Source: Ahaetulla prasina
Lineage: Eukaryota; Chordata; Lepidosauria; Squamata; Colubridae
DNA: 64,000 bases
Assembly: GCF_028640845.1 (NCBI RefSeq)
Contig: NC_080539.1
Location: 196,635,698 to 196,699,697, forward strand
Direction of reading: 5' to 3'
A program made the translations under genes and the position numbers. Every line of letters begins with the position of its first letter. Position 1 is the stretch's first letter. The notes below the pieces were generated by a model. It did not search any database. It was given only the letters and a program-made list of their open reading frames with translations, and had not been told where the DNA came from. This document shows positions 25,175 through 37,885 of this stretch, one piece after another.

Positions 25175-25545
25175 CAGTGATGGCTAACCTTTTTGCCATC
25201 CCGTGCCAGGAGGGGTGGGTGAGGAGGGTCATGCGCGCACGTGCCCACACCCATAATTCTATGCACCCTGCCCCCGCACATACGTGCAAGACACCCCCCC
25301 CCAGCTCCTGGCACGCGATGGCCCAGTAGGTGCATTTTTCTCTCTCACCTGGCTCCAGAGTCTCTCTATAAGACTTGGGAGGGTGAAAACAGCCTTCACC
25401 ACCCCCCAGAGGCCCTCTGGAGACCAAAAATGGCCTGTTATCCAACTTTCGGTTGGACAGAAAGTGAATTTTTTTGCTGTCCCCAGCCTCCAGAGACTCC
25501 TAGAGAGGCTCTGGAGCCAGGTGAGAGAGAAAAACCGGCCTTCCC
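25175..25545 (+). mobile_element. hAT-like non-autonomous element, right end missing
   Basis: Starts CAGTGATGGCTAACCTTTTTGCC, a hAT-type terminus seen in many squamate elements. It then has GC-rich sequence with two similar TCTCTC...CTGGAG blocks in opposite orientation. The right terminus is not visible; a CR1-group LINE begins at 25546. Confidence 0.6.
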
Positions 25546-26482
25546 AATTAGCACAGGGACCCCCACAAGGCTGTGTGCTCTCCCCACTTCTCTTCTCTTT
25601 ACCAATGACTGCATCTCAAACGATTCATCTGTTAAACTACTGAAGTTCACAGATGACACAACAGTGATCAGTCTCATTCGAGACAATGATGAATTCGCAT
25701 ACAGACGGTAGGTTGAACTATTAGCCTCATGGTGCGACCAGAATTATCTGGAACTGAACACACTCAAAACTGTAGAAATGGTGCTGGACTTTAGGAGTAT
25801 CAACAGTAGAGACCTTCAAATTTCTAGGTTCTTCCATATCTCACGACCTAAAATGGACACTCAACATCAAAAATATCATCAAAAAAGCACAACAAAGAAT
25901 GTTCTTTCTGTGCCAACTCTGAAAGCTCAAACTGCCCAAGGAGCTGTTGATGCAGTTCTACAGAGGTGCAGATGACAGACTCAATAATTCCTTCAGACAC
26001 AGATTTCAGACGATAATTAGCAGAAAAAATAATTACTACCTATCTGCTTTCCATTGAGGACCTGTCAAAGAGAGCTGTGAAAATATTTACAGATTCCTCG
26101 CATCCTGGATATAAACTGTTTCAACTCTTACCCTCAAAATGACAATGCTACAGAGCACTGCACTTCTGATGCACTGCGCACCAGAACAACTAGACACAAG
26201 AACAGTTTTTTCCCAAATGCCATCACTCTGCTAAACAAATAATTCCCTCAACACTGTCAAACTAGTTACTAAGTCTGCATTACTATTAATCTTCTCATCA
26301 TTCCTATCAGCCATCTCCTCCCATTTATGTCTGTATGATTGTAACCTTGTTGCCGGTATCCTTAAGACTTATAATGACTGTTTCACTATGACTATCATTA
26401 AGTCTTGTACCTCATAATTCTTGACAAATGTATGCACCAAGACAAATTCCTTGTGAGTCCACTGACACTTGACAAATAAAGA
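25546..26482 (+). mobile_element. CR1-group (L3/Rex1-like) LINE, copy 2
   Basis: Begins mid-RT at the ATTAGCACAGGGACCCCCACAAGG motif (coding STGTPTRLC-like), followed by FTDDTTVISLIRDNDE (catalytic box altered from FADD) and the C-terminal domain with several stops and a deletion near 25970-26000. The 3' UTR ends CTTGACAAATAAAGA. It is more decayed than the copy at 43011. Confidence 0.82.
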
Positions 26483-26573
26483 ATTCTATTCTATTCTATT
26501 CTATTCTATTCTATTCTATTCTATTCTATTCTATTCTAGTCTAGTCTAGTCTAGTCTAGTCTAGTCTAGTCTA
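26483..26573. repeat. (ATTCT)n then (AGTCT)n pentanucleotide satellite
   Basis: About 11 ATTCT units pass abruptly into about 7 AGTCT units at about 26538. The tract is directly attached to the LINE 3' end. Confidence 0.93.
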
Positions 26574-29397
26574 ATGGCATCATCACTGCTACTTTTGGCC
26601 TATGGGTACAATGAACAAAGGGCTGATAAATGTGTTGAAAAAAGATCATAGTCCAGAAGTAGAAAAATAATATTAAGATGCAGAAAGAAAAGGGGCAGGA
26701 TGATGTAGAAAGAGACTTAGAGCATTTTGAAATGGTTGAGATACGCAACACAACAGGGAAGATTGCAGGGTGCAGAACTAGCAAATGATAATTAGCACAC
26801 CCGAAGTTTCAAAGGCTTTAGTGATGCAAAATAAAGAGAAAGATCATGATGGGATATAGAGAAAATATGTGCAAGGAAAAAATGAGCATGCATAGGGGAA
26901 TAAAAGATGTGCTGGAAAGAGTTTTCAGTTTTGTTTTCATATATATTAGCTGTGAATTGAAAGAATGGTGGCAGTGCTGAATATTTTTCCAGAGTAGTAT
27001 TTTGCTTTTAATGCAGATCTTACTGATTACTATGCTTTATTCTGAACATTATGACAAAGCATTAAAACACCCCGCCCCCAGGAAATGGTTCCTCTCTCTT
27101 CTCAGTCCAGGTTTTTTTACTGCATGAACTGCATATAACCCAAGCAAACCCAGAAAAAGAACTCATTCAAATAAATGGTTGTATAATGGACGTTTCCAAA
27201 TAGAAATTTATTAAGACTTTTGAAACAAGGCACACAAGAAAATAAAGAGCTCAGTAAGTGATAGATGGTATGTGAAGAATGTAAACATTATGTTATGATT
27301 TCTGATGCAGAAAGACCAATAAGATACTTGGATTAATCCAGTTGCTCTAAAAAAAAAATTAAACAGGCAAAATAGCATGCTGGTTGCTGCTTAATAAAGA
27401 ATTTTGGAGCCTTGAGAGAATGATAGCTATTTAAATATAATACTAAATCTGGTGATATTTGCATGTTTAGAACTAAATACACAATGCAATAATGAGTAAA
27501 TTAATTCAAGTAATTAATGAAACCAGGAGAGAGGAAGGAAAAGAAAGGAAAAGGAGAGCAAGTATTGCCATCCATAGTAAAGATCACAAAGCAATTTAAC
27601 TCTGCTCTCCTCTGGGACTTTGAGGGCTTGTACACAAAAAAGAAAGAGAGAAAATGAGAGAAACCAGTTTAAAGGGAACCTGGTTGCTAGGTCACAAAGT
27701 GCAAGCTTCCTTTGTTCATTAATTGCCATTGTGGAGACTACCATTATTGCCAAATTAGCAACTGCAGAAATGGACTGTGAGCACTGCCCTGTGTGCAAGG
27801 TGAAGGTATTTAAAATTAATCAAGGCATGAGCCTCAGTGAGAGGTACAGTGGTGCCCATTTGAGGCTGAAAAGGAACAACAAAAAATAAAAGAAAAATCA
27901 GTGAAGAAGGCACCGCTAAAATAAAAGGTTTTCTGATCAGTAGAGGAAAAAGGAAGGTTGCTTTCTAGTGAGAAAACAACTTTGATTGCTAGCTTTCAAC
28001 AAGAAAACCACTACCTGGCTCTAAATATAGGATTCTCCTGTAGTGTTTAATCCACACTAGGTCTCGGTTTTGGGCTTGAATTCACAATTTAGGTTCATTT
28101 TTAGGAAACACATTTCAGAGAAACATGGATGATAAAGAGATGACTTCTAAGTAATAACTTACAGGCACATGCATAAAATATATATGAACCATGTAGCCTA
28201 AAATTATTCAATCCAAGTAGAAAAAGAGGGTGGGAAAAAGGAAGCACAACTGCATCCCCCACTTTGTAAGCCCTATTATTGGTACTGCTCTAGTTGTCCA
28301 AAAAAGCAAGCCTTTTTTAAATAGACTATACATTATGTGTGCTATAGACTATATTTTTACCACTGCAAGCTCACAAAATGGACTTGAAGCTAGGTTAGAA
28401 TCTTCTCCTTCCCCAACCAGCCCCACTGCAATAAGAGCCACAATAAAATAGTCTATTCTTTAAGATCCTCAGAGCAGCTTGTCATTCTCTGCTATGCGAA
28501 GCAAGCTGAACCTTCTGAAAGTCTTGGACTAGAAGGAATGCTATTTTACCCCAGTTCAAAACTTAAAATGATGGTGGGGTGGGGGGGAGAAACAGATTTG
28601 GTATGGGTGGACTTCATTTTCAAACAGTCTGGGATACCGATTTTGATTTGGTTTTATTTGTTTGGGAGTTCAAGGAAGAATACATTTGTTCACTTCTCCT
28701 ATTTTAAACAATCAGCAGCAGCACACTGTGAAGATAGGACAGGCAGAGAGATGGACCAGCCCCAAAATCACCCATTGCTGAAAGTGGACTACATTAATAT
28801 ATAGCGCCATTATACCACACTGCTCCCTATGTTGCAATGTTTGGACTTTGGTGTATAAAGATTAAACCTCTGCATGGAATGTCCTGATCCAGGAAGGCAT
28901 TATCTCATTATCTTCCTCCCCCACTTAAATGTCTGTAATGTGTGTATTCACAATGATATTCTTCCTAAGCCTTGTAAGAAAACAAAACAAAGCAAGAACT
29001 GCATGCTTAGTTTGTCTTTGCCTTTAAATGGATCTGATCAAACTGATCAACCATTTTGGTGCTTTTGGAATAGATTAAATTAATAGCAAGTTTGACTTTT
29101 GTTTCATATACCAGTAGAGTTAAGTTGTTAAAACTTGAGAGGAAAGTACAAAGGCATAAGGGTTGATATAGATGGATGCCATATGTGTTACAATGACACT
29201 TGGGAGGATTAATTTCCATTGAAAGGATATACAATTTTTGTCTTTGAAAATATAACTGAAGGATAATGTCATTCTTGATGCAATCATTAGGGCATATGGC
29301 TGTGATCAAGTATCTTGGATTCTGCTATCAAATCTTTTTGGCACTTTCTTGGATTTTACAGCTGGATAAAAAACCCAGGTGAATACAATCATTATAG
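26574..29397. other. Unassigned stretch
   Basis: No gene or repeat family recognised in about 2.8 kb. Short frames (such as 27620-27889) lack motifs. Confidence 0.4.
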
Positions 29398-29475
29398 CAA
29401 TAGCCCTTAGACTTCTACACTGCCCCATAGTGCTTTATAGCACTCTCTGGGCAGTTTACAATGTCAGCACATTAT
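29398..29475 (-). mobile_element. SINE fragment
   Basis: ACTGCCCCATAGTGCTTTATAGC followed by CTCTCTGGGCAGTTTACAATGTCAGCA resembles the minus-strand tail of a squamate tRNA-derived SINE. Only about 80 bp remain. Confidence 0.45.
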
Positions 29476-29564
29476 ATAAAAAATTTATTCCAGATATTCC
29501 TCCCTTAGAAAATGTTCTACTTATTTATGGACATAAATGTGGCTATATCACCTTACATATTATA

Positions 29565-30053
29565 TACTTAGCAACCAGTGGTGGGTTGCTCCCAGTTCGG
29601 TCCGGTTCTATAGAATCGGTAGTAAAACCGAGGTCCCCAATTTTACCCCAAAACTGGGGTAAACTGGGACTCAGTATAAGCCGAGGGTGGAAATGAGGCA
29701 CCCACCGTTGAAACCCTCCTCCCTCAGCTGAGAAGGCTGGCGGCTCCCGCCTGCCCTCTCACTGCACCGCAGGGCTTCCCAGCTGTCGGTAAAATGTGAA
29801 AAACAAAAAAAAACAACTCGAGTATAAGCCGATATACTCGAGTATAAGCCGAGGTCCCCAATTTTACCCCAAAACTGGGGTAAACTGGGACTCAGTATAA
29901 GCCGTATAGACCCGAGTATAAGCCGAGGGGACGTTTTTCAGCACAAAAAACGTGCTGAAAAACTCGGCTTATACTCGAGTATATACGGTACTTAGCAACC
30001 AGTGGTGGGTTGCTCCCAGTTCGGTCCGGTTCTATAGAATCGGTAGTAAAACC
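29565..30053. repeat. 65-bp direct repeats flanking a 359-bp hairpin-rich insertion
   Basis: 29565-29629 and 29989-30053 are identical by eye. Each holds TAC, TTAGCAAC and the first part of a hAT-like MITE. Between them (29630-29988) a 54-bp segment occurs twice (29630-29683 and 29851-29904), followed by a two-part hairpin: 29913-29926 with 29964-29977, and 29934-29944 with 29952-29962. Confidence 0.85.
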
Positions 30054-30173
30054 AGTGGGAGGCTCCGCCCACCCGCCACGACATCATCATGGGTGATCTG
30101 CGCATGCGCACAAGCATACAAGCACGGTCGCTTAGTTAGTAAAGGTTAGTAAAGGTAAGTAAAACCCACCCTG
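30000..30173 (+). mobile_element. hAT-like MITE (CAGTGGTGGGTT family), copy 1
   Basis: Starts CAGTGGTGGGTTGCT and ends AACCCACCCTG, imperfect inverted ends. It is flanked by an 8-bp duplication, TTAGCAAC (29992-29999) and TTAGTAAC (30174-30181), one mismatch. The GGAGGCTCCGCCCACC interior is shared with the copy at 42101. Confidence 0.8.
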
Positions 30174-30894
30174 TTAGTAACATATAGCTAGTGAATCAGT
30201 CATGAAGTTCCTACCTTTTATAAATACTTGTGAGACTCTTTGAATGTGAAATACAATATGAATATGAAAAAAAGTAATTGCAAATATTTGTTGTATAAAT
30301 GTTCAGTTTGATCAAAAGAGACAAATTAAATACTTCCTTCTTTTTAACCTCCCATATAGCTGCCTCCCCAGGTATTTTTTGAAATGTAGAAAGAAAAGAG
30401 GGGAAAAAAACATGACAGCATTTATTTAACAAGTAAACTCAGTTAAACACTTCATTAGTTCTTGCTAATGCATCTAAAATTAGAGAACACGTTGAACAGG
30501 CTTATGTTCCGTTTATGGCCTAAGAGCATTTTATAGGGATCCTGTCAAAATATGGAGTGAAGTGGCAAAGATTAACAACACACTGTACTTGCTTGAATAA
30601 ATGTGAAGTTTGCCTCTCTCACCTCCTTGAATCATACTATTTAAAACCAGCTAACATCATTTATTCAAAATTCCTACTGAGAACACATTCTCCTAGAATA
30701 ATGCAGAACATTTAGTAGCCTTTTTCCTTTGATAATATTATTTCATTTGAAAAGCCTACATAATAGATTATTTTAAAAATCAGATAAAAAGAAAATTACA
30801 TTTTTGTATTGCACTTACATAAATAGATTGATTATTTATTAATAAAATTTAGCATAGGATCCAGGTCATGGAAAATAATTGGTCACTCTATTCT
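30174..30894. other. Unassigned stretch
   Basis: AT-rich; nothing recognised. Confidence 0.4.
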
Positions 30895-31010
30895 GCCCTG
30901 TCAGTCCACATTTGGGATAATGTGTCCATGTCTGGGCACTACAGCTCAAAAAGGATAGTGAAAATTGGGGGAAATTAAAGCAAGACATGGAATTTCAAAG
31001 ACGAAGAAGC
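30895..31010 (+). mobile_element. Old CR1 LINE fragment
   Basis: TGGGATAATGTGTCCATGTCTGGGCAC followed by CTCAAAAAGGATAGTGAAAA resembles the CR1 RT segment that codes for LEYCVQFWSP and the following KKD motif. It is heavily decayed. Confidence 0.5.
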
Positions 31011-31604
31011 ATAGAGAAACCAGGTGTGCTCTTGATCATGATTTTGTAATTTGAGGCAGTAGGTCAAACTGGCTGTGGGTTCTAGTCAACAATTAAGGTC
31101 ACAGAGCATAACTTGTGAACTTGAGGTGAGCACTTATTAGGTGCTAATCACAAAGGTACAGGAAAAAAAAGCTGGTCAGGAAGAGTTAGCATGTTAGATA
31201 CTGAAGAAGTTAAACAATATTTGATTTTAAAGACTATGCCTTCCTGACAGACGACAAAAAAGAAGACATGTCTTCCTTTCCCTAGCAGTGTGGTAACTCT
31301 ACCTACGGAGCCTGGCTTCTGGTTGTTCACATATACACTTCTGAGCACACATAATGTATGCACATATGCATACAATGACTTTTCGGAGCTATCTCATTCT
31401 GTCAATATTAAGAAACTAAACTATTCTATACTATAATTTATATTGGATGATATAAGATTATAGACCATAGCCATCAATAGTAACTAAGATGAAGCAAGAA
31501 AATTATACTAATTCAATGTAAGCAATACCATTGTAGCCTGAGAATAATTTCCATTAGATTACTTTCTTACAGGACACTGGTATTATGGGTATGAGCCCAT
31601 ACAG

Positions 31605-31738
31605 CACAGGGGTCAAACTCATGGCGTCACGTTGCCATCATGTAACGTATCGTGACATTTCCCCCCTTCATGGAGTTGGAGTGGGCGTGGCCTGTGCGTT
31701 ATGCATCTGGCCTGTGGGCTGCCAATTTGATACCTCTG
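31605..31738. mobile_element. Short hAT-like MITE with 8-bp target duplication
   Basis: Ends CACAGGGGTCAAACTC and CCAATTTGATACCTCTG are imperfect inverted repeats. Flanks CCATACAG (31597-31604) and CCATACAA (31739-31746) look like an 8-bp duplication with one change. It is 134 bp long, too short for a transposase. Confidence 0.75.
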
Positions 31739-31746
31739 CCATACAA

Positions 31747-32082
31747 GATGGAAAAAAATTGGCTGCCATGGTAAATTTCTCTAATTTTTCCCCTTTTCAT
31801 TCAAGGCCACTATTATCCACAGCTCAGGATATGTGGGATGGTTCCTCAAAATTTGTTATCAATATTTGCTATATTTTTATTTATAATTGTTTACACAGTA
31901 TGTGAACCATATGCAAGGCAGTATTGGTATAATGAAAAAGGAAAATAAATAATGGTAATAAAAAATTATAGAAATACAAGACTTGAATACTATCACTTTA
32001 ATACAAAATAAAAGTTCAAATATGTAATACAAAACCAGACAATGAAAACTATATCTACAAAGTTTTTGTCCTGTATTAATAT
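31747..32082. other. Unassigned stretch
   Basis: Nothing recognised. Confidence 0.4.
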
Positions 32083-32142
32083 ACTATGCTATGCTATTCT
32101 ATGCTATGCTATGCTGTACTATACTATTACTATTACTATTGT
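32083..32142. repeat. (ATGCT)n / (ATT)n degenerate microsatellite
   Basis: Degenerate CTATG pentanucleotide units followed by ACTATT units. Confidence 0.75.
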
Positions 32143-32491
32143 ACAGTACTACACACATTTACATTTAAAAAGTATAAAAACAATAGTTCAAGGAAAAAAA
32201 CCATAAACATATTTACATTTTCAATAAAGAATATCAAAATACAATAGATCCTCTAGGATAATAAGATGCACTTTCATTAACTGATTTAGCATTGTTTAAT
32301 TTTTTTTATGTTTGCCAGTATAAAACTGCAGTTTCACAATGTGTTTTGTAATAAAAGTACTAGAAAAGCAATGGTTATATTAGTTTTAAATTTTGTACAC
32401 ACACACAAATGCATATGCATGCATAGAACTAGTGTTCATAGATGGAAGCCTTCTTCACCTCATATATATTAAGCTGGAAATCAAAACATGA
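32143..32491. other. Unassigned stretch
   Basis: AT-rich; nothing recognised apart from a short CA run near 32398. Confidence 0.4.
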
Positions 32492-33590
32492 CCGTGAGGC
32501 GCCTCATGTGTGGGGTGCCACAGGGGTCGGTTCTCTCGCCTCTCCTGTTCAACATATGCAATGTCATGTGTACGCTGATGATACACAGCTGTACATTTCC
32601 ACCCCTAACCACCCCAACGAAGCCGTTGAAGTGATGTCCCAGCGTCTGGAGGCCGTGCGGGTCTGGATGGGGAAAAACAGGCTTTGACTCAACCCTTCCA
32701 AGACTGAGTGGCTGTGGATGCCGGCATCCCGGTACAGTCAGCTGACTCCATCGCTAACTGTTGGGGGCGAGTCATTGGCCCCCATGGAAAGGGTTCGCAA
32801 TCTAGGCATCCTCCTGGATGTACAGCTGTCTTTAGAAGAGCATATGACAGCCGTCACCAGGGGAGCTTTTTATCAGGTTCGCCTGATACGCCAGTTGCGC
32901 CCCTTCCTAGACCGGGATTCCTTATGCATGGTCACTCACACCCTCGTCACTTCCCGCCTGGATTACTGCAACGCTCTCTACATGGGGCTCCCCTTGAAGA
33001 GCACCCGGAGGCTCCAACTGGTCCAGAATGCAGCTGCGCGGGTAGTAGAGGGAGCAACTCGAGGCTCCCATGTAACACCACTGGCAAGCTACACTGGTTG
33101 CCAGTGGTCTTCCAGGTGCAATTCCAGGTGCTGGTGACCACCTTTAAAGCGCTCCATGGCATAGGACCGGTTATTTACGGGACCGCCTGCTGCTACCAAT
33201 TGCCTCCCATCGACTAGTGCGCTCCCATAGGGAGGGTCTCCTCAGGGTGCCGTCGGTCAGACAATGTCGACTGGCGACCCCCGGGGGAGGGCCTTCTCTG
33301 TGGGGGCTCCTGCCCTCTGGAACGAGCTGCCTCCAGGGTTACGTCAAATCCCTGACCTCCGGACCTTTCGCTGCGAGCTGAAGACATTTTTGTTTCATCA
33401 CGCAGGGCTGGCCTAATGGTTTTAATGGGGGTTTTATTAGAGTTTTTAGTCTCTCTTAGCCAAACTAAATTTAGTTTTTTAAAATGTTTTTAATGTTTGT
33501 ATTTTTGTTTTTTACCTGGCTGTAAACCGCGCTGAGTCCTTCAGGAGAAGGGCGGTATATAAATCAAAATAATAAATAAATAAATAAATA
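32492..33590 (+). mobile_element. L2-type LINE, 5'-truncated, copy 2
   Basis: Colinear with 9020-10200 of the better copy. It starts at the RT segment coding LxCGVPQGS, with about 50 bp before YADDTQLYIS replaced by short unrelated sequence. A stop occurs near 32685 and a frameshift near 33075-33100. The C-terminal motifs LDYCNALYMGLP and WNELPPG persist. The 3' end has the stem-loop (33526-33555) and an (AAAT)n tail. Confidence 0.87.
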
Positions 33591-35403
33591 AAAACAATCT
33601 ATAGAACCAATACAAACCAGAAGTATTGCCTGAGAAAGCCCAGTGAGTCTTTCCAAAAAATCCTGGTATGTTCTGATAGAAAAATGTAAACTATAGACAC
33701 ACCCATAAAGACATTGTTTCAGCAATGCTTAGATTCTTACCATAACTGCCTGCATATATTGGACCATGTTGCTACAGAGTAAATATATATATATATAGGA
33801 CTGGACCTATCTAAATTTATGTATTTACATAAAGTAGGATTACCTTTCTTCTTCAGCCCCCTCTCCAACTTGCCCCAGAGCGTTAGGTACAATTTGGAGC
33901 AGGAAGATCCTAAGCTGAGGTCCACCAATGCAATAATAAACTGTTTTCATTGGTGGTGTATATGATTCTTACAGAGCACGATGCAATTAGTGAAATAAAT
34001 GCACAATAATGGTAACATTTATCCCCTCTCTCTGCTATTATTCTAAAACAGGACAAAGAAAGAGCAAGATGGCCTTCCTGACTGGTATGATTTTTTGTCT
34101 GAGAGAAAAAAGGAAATGCAAATCTCCACCTAGAGTCACTCTGTGAGGGAGTTGGACAAGTTCAAAATATGGAAAACAAATAAGTAAATAAACAAACTCC
34201 CAATCTTGGTCCCTTGCTTGATAAGTAAGATCAAACTCTGTTGTCTTTCAGCTCAGTATCCCCTCATTCAACTATTTTTGATATGTCCAAATAAATATCT
34301 CTAAAAAAGGAAGTGGCTTCCAAATGAAAGGGACAGGGAGTAAAATTTGAAGAAACAGGAATATATCATTGGCAGCTGAAGTGCAAGGTAGTTAATGTTT
34401 GAGCAATTAAGCAGAACTTTTAAACTAGCAAGTATTAGAACTACTGACACTTTAATTTATCATACAGACTAATTTCCTTGTATACTCCAGTTAAAAGAAG
34501 ATGCTTCTGGGAACCGATTCAGAGAAATGAATTTGTGTAAAACAGGTTACTTAAATATCCCAATATCAGAAGGATACAACAAGTTTAGAACCATTTCAGA
34601 AGAAACAAGTATTGGATAAATTGCTTGCAATATATTTCCCTCAGAAAAATGATAATTCTTCCTCATAAAATATAGTCAATTGGCAAAACTAGACAGAACA
34701 TGGGTGGTGATGCATATTTATGGACAAGTCTACCCCAGTCAGGTGTACAGAAGGCCTTTTAATTTAAAATATTAATTGGAAGTTGGCACACTGCAAAGTA
34801 TAGCAGCCAGCCTCAAAAAATTCTGCATATTACCAGTAATGTCACCCCAGGCACATACCCCCACAAAGTGTTATTAGAAGATAGCAAGGTGGGTGATTAA
34901 ATTCTAGGCTTTGTGTGGAAAAGTGTCCTCATGCCTAGTGAAGGTGAAAAGAAACAACAAAGGTAAAATCACGTAATGTAGAACATTTGGGGAGACTAGA
35001 GTAAATGAAGAGAAATAAGCACAGCCTTCTGCTAAATGGATATTCATATCCACCATGGCAATTGTTTTGAGGGGAGTGGGTCCATAACACATATTCAACA
35101 TTCCAAATGCGTCCCAGACTCAAAAAGGTTAGGAAGATTGCACAACTGACCCAATAAAGCATGTGTGTGCCTACAGAGGGACAAGAATTTAAATATTATA
35201 GAAAAAATTAATACTGTTCTTGTCACGTAAAATCAAAATCCATTCCTGTTTATGTGGATAATCTAAGTCTTCCTCCACTCATGATTGTTCTTTTAGAATT
35301 GGATAGTATTTGTTTTGTATGCGTGTGCATGAATATATGATATTTTATGTATATATAAACATTTTAATTCCTCAGAGATGGCTTAGGAATTCTTGTGATG
35401 AAG
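33591..35403. other. Unassigned stretch
   Basis: No gene or repeat family recognised; a short (AT)n run is near 33782-33797. Confidence 0.4.
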
Positions 35404-35411
35404 TTCTAGAA

Positions 35412-35750
35412 CAGTGCTGGTGAACCTATGGCACACAGAGCCATCTCTCCGGGCACACCAGCTGTCACCCGTTGCTGTTCCAGGTTCTGGTGCACCGACC
35501 AGCTGGTCTTCTTGTACACGGGAGCGCTGGAAACAGGAAGATCAGTTCCCTGACACACATGCGCGCACCAGGGAGCTGAGCTTCTGGTTTCTGCCATGTG
35601 CATGCATGCCAGCCAGCTGTTCTTCATGCCAGAAACTAGGTGACTGGTTTCTGCCATATGCATGCGTGCCAGTCAGAAGCTCAACTTCCTGAGCTGAGAG
35701 AGAACTGCTCTTCCAGTTTCCGGTGCTCCCGTGCAGGTTTGCCAATACTG
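35412..35750. mobile_element. hAT-like non-autonomous element (CAGTGCTGGTGAACC ends)
   Basis: Left end CAGTGCTGGTGAACC and right end GGTTTGCCAATACTG are inverted repeats. Flanks TTCTAGAA (35404-35411) and TTCTAAAG (35751-35758) fit an 8-bp target duplication with two changes. The interior has two similar GGTTTCTGCCAT(G/A)TGCATGC units about 65 bp apart. Confidence 0.75.
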
Positions 35751-35758
35751 TTCTAAAG

Positions 35759-36283
35759 GGAAGATAATCAATTTCCTTGCAGATCTGTAAATAGAAATTG
35801 GGAGGAACATTTGTTCTATGGTGTGTTTTCTCAATTTGTAGAATTATTGGCAAAATGTCATATGAAAAATATACCTATTTGAAGTGATTTTCTGAATACT
35901 ACTGTATATACTATACTTAATTTTGTTCTGTTTTTCATGCAATGAATACAATGACTTGAATGAAGCATTTCAGAAGATGCTTATCATATCTGCAGATGAG
36001 GGGTGGCTAATTGTTTGTTAACAATGTAGACAGACTTGAGCTGAGATGACTATGATCATATAATTGAATTTGGAGAAATTGAGTAGGAAAAATATAAGAC
36101 ACAAGTATTGGATAGAGAAGACTGGTTCAGCATTAGTACATGTAAAGTGATCTCGATATCCTTGTCAACCACAAGTGAAACTTAAACCAGCAGGGTGACA
36201 TAGACTAGATATCAGGGTGAATTTCAAAATTCAGGAACAACCCGTAGAACAATATTAATTGATTCATTTTCTTAAAACAGAGG
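35759..36283. other. Unassigned stretch
   Basis: No family recognised, though the part nearest 36284 may be the continuation of the old CR1 3' end. Confidence 0.35.
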
Positions 36284-36352
36284 CTGAAAGGTCACCCACC
36301 AGAGACGCTGTAGAGTTGGACTGCAGTGCCTTCCAATTCTCTGGTATTGTGA
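36284..36352 (+). mobile_element. Old CR1 LINE 3'-end fragment
   Basis: AGGCTGAAAGGTCACCCACC, AGAGACGCTGTAGAGTTGGA and CCTTCCAATTCTCTGGTATT follow the usual CR1 3' UTR wording. No tail repeat remains. Confidence 0.55.
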
Positions 36353-37712
36353 AATGAAAAGTTTTAGTTAATTATGTTTCCAAATTTATCTATTACTTTG
36401 CAAAGCCCTTCTATTGAAAGGTTATAGAGAAAATGAGCAAGGTGAAAGAGCCAGTCTAAGGAAGGTTACATTCAGACTATAGTAACAGATTGTATTCCTT
36501 GTTAAGTTTCTAGGATACACAAACTTAAAAGACCAGGGTCAATTACTGAAAAAAGGGTTAATACTCTGCCCTTCTTAGCCCACACTAAAGTACTGAAGTG
36601 TGATGATCCCAGGATTATTTTGACAGCCTCAGCAAATGGCTTGAAAAATCTTACAACTGGACAGTTTTCTTGCTCTCAGGAAAAAAAAACCAATAAATGT
36701 TTGCATTTTGGCTCTGTATTCCTTTCATTTATGGATATCAAATATAATGTTTAAAAGAGTCCTTTAGAGTCCTTTCCTTCCCTCTTTCCCCTACCTCATC
36801 ATTACTCATCTACATTTTCAGGCATGATCTCTGCAGAGATACTATAAATTAGCCGGGACAGAGGGATTTCAATATTCATCACACACTTTAATTTGTGCTC
36901 AGCAACTGAATAGTTATCACCAGCACTCCTAGGGTTATGGCCTTTTCAACACCGCTTCATTTAGAAAACACGTATGGAATTATGAAAGGCAAAGAAATAT
37001 ATTTTATACTCAAATTACTGGTAATCATTATCTTTTAGTTGGTTTTTTGCCTTAAGCAAAAGATCCTAAACTGGAATTAGAAATAAAAAGTCTGAGTATT
37101 ATTATATATGCCAAAGAAATAAAGAAGTTCAAAGCAGCCCAGAACATTTGAAAAAAAAAATCTCAGATTAAAAACTCTCATTACATATTTGACAGTTTTA
37201 CATACATCTGTTTGAATTACCTGGCCTTTGCACTAGTAAAACTGTGTGAATTAACCAGCATTCCCTAGGACTGTTTCTGCTTTAGTCAGCCTAGAAAAAG
37301 AAACCTGTAAAATCATTCTCACTGGGGAGGATGTTCTGGAGGGAAGACAAAATGAGAGTTTTTCAGTGACATGTTAATATTTAATATTTATATTCAGCTG
37401 TTCCCAAGCATAGATAAAACTGAGACACTCAATGTGATTACCAAGTGCTCCCTTTAGACCTACCCTTCTGAGACCTCCCTTCCAAAGCATGGAAATCTAT
37501 TTTCATATGAATCGCCAACATGATTCCCTTGAGTATGAAGGAACCACTGTATTATTTTGGAGGGACCTTTCTTTTTTAGTAGATATGTTCTCAAGATGAG
37601 AGAGTATCATGGATGACCACAAAAACATCAGCACAGGGGTAATAAAAAAATATCACTAGAATAACCACTTAAGGTTAAATAAAGCAGTTCCTGTGGATTT
37701 TACTCTGCTAGT
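36353..37712. other. Unassigned stretch
   Basis: Nothing recognised. Confidence 0.4.
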
Positions 37713-37885
37713 CATTGCCAACTATAGGGGGCAGTGCTCATCTCCATTTCAAAGCCATTGAGCCACCGCTGTCCAAAAACATTTCCACATTCATATGGCC
37801 AGCGTGACATCATGGAATGCTGTTACCTTCCCACTGAAGTGGTACCTATTTATTTACTTGCATGTGCATGCTTTCATTTTTTCAT
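37713..37885 (-). mobile_element. Sauria-type SINE fragment, minus strand
   Basis: Matches the 3' half of the SINE at 11285-11645 in the same orientation: GGGGGCAGTGCTCATCTCCATTTC, GGCCAGCGTGACATCATGGA and TTACCTTCCCACTGAAGTGGTACC. The tRNA head is missing. A BovB-like GCAAAGAGTC...ACTTAATGCAC tail of uncertain origin is near 38040-38070. Confidence 0.65.

Noticed and set aside
27620..27889. 89-codon frame with a CEHCPVC motif
   Set aside because: A single CxxC cluster in an otherwise unstructured frame, with no partner motif or splice signals; likely chance.
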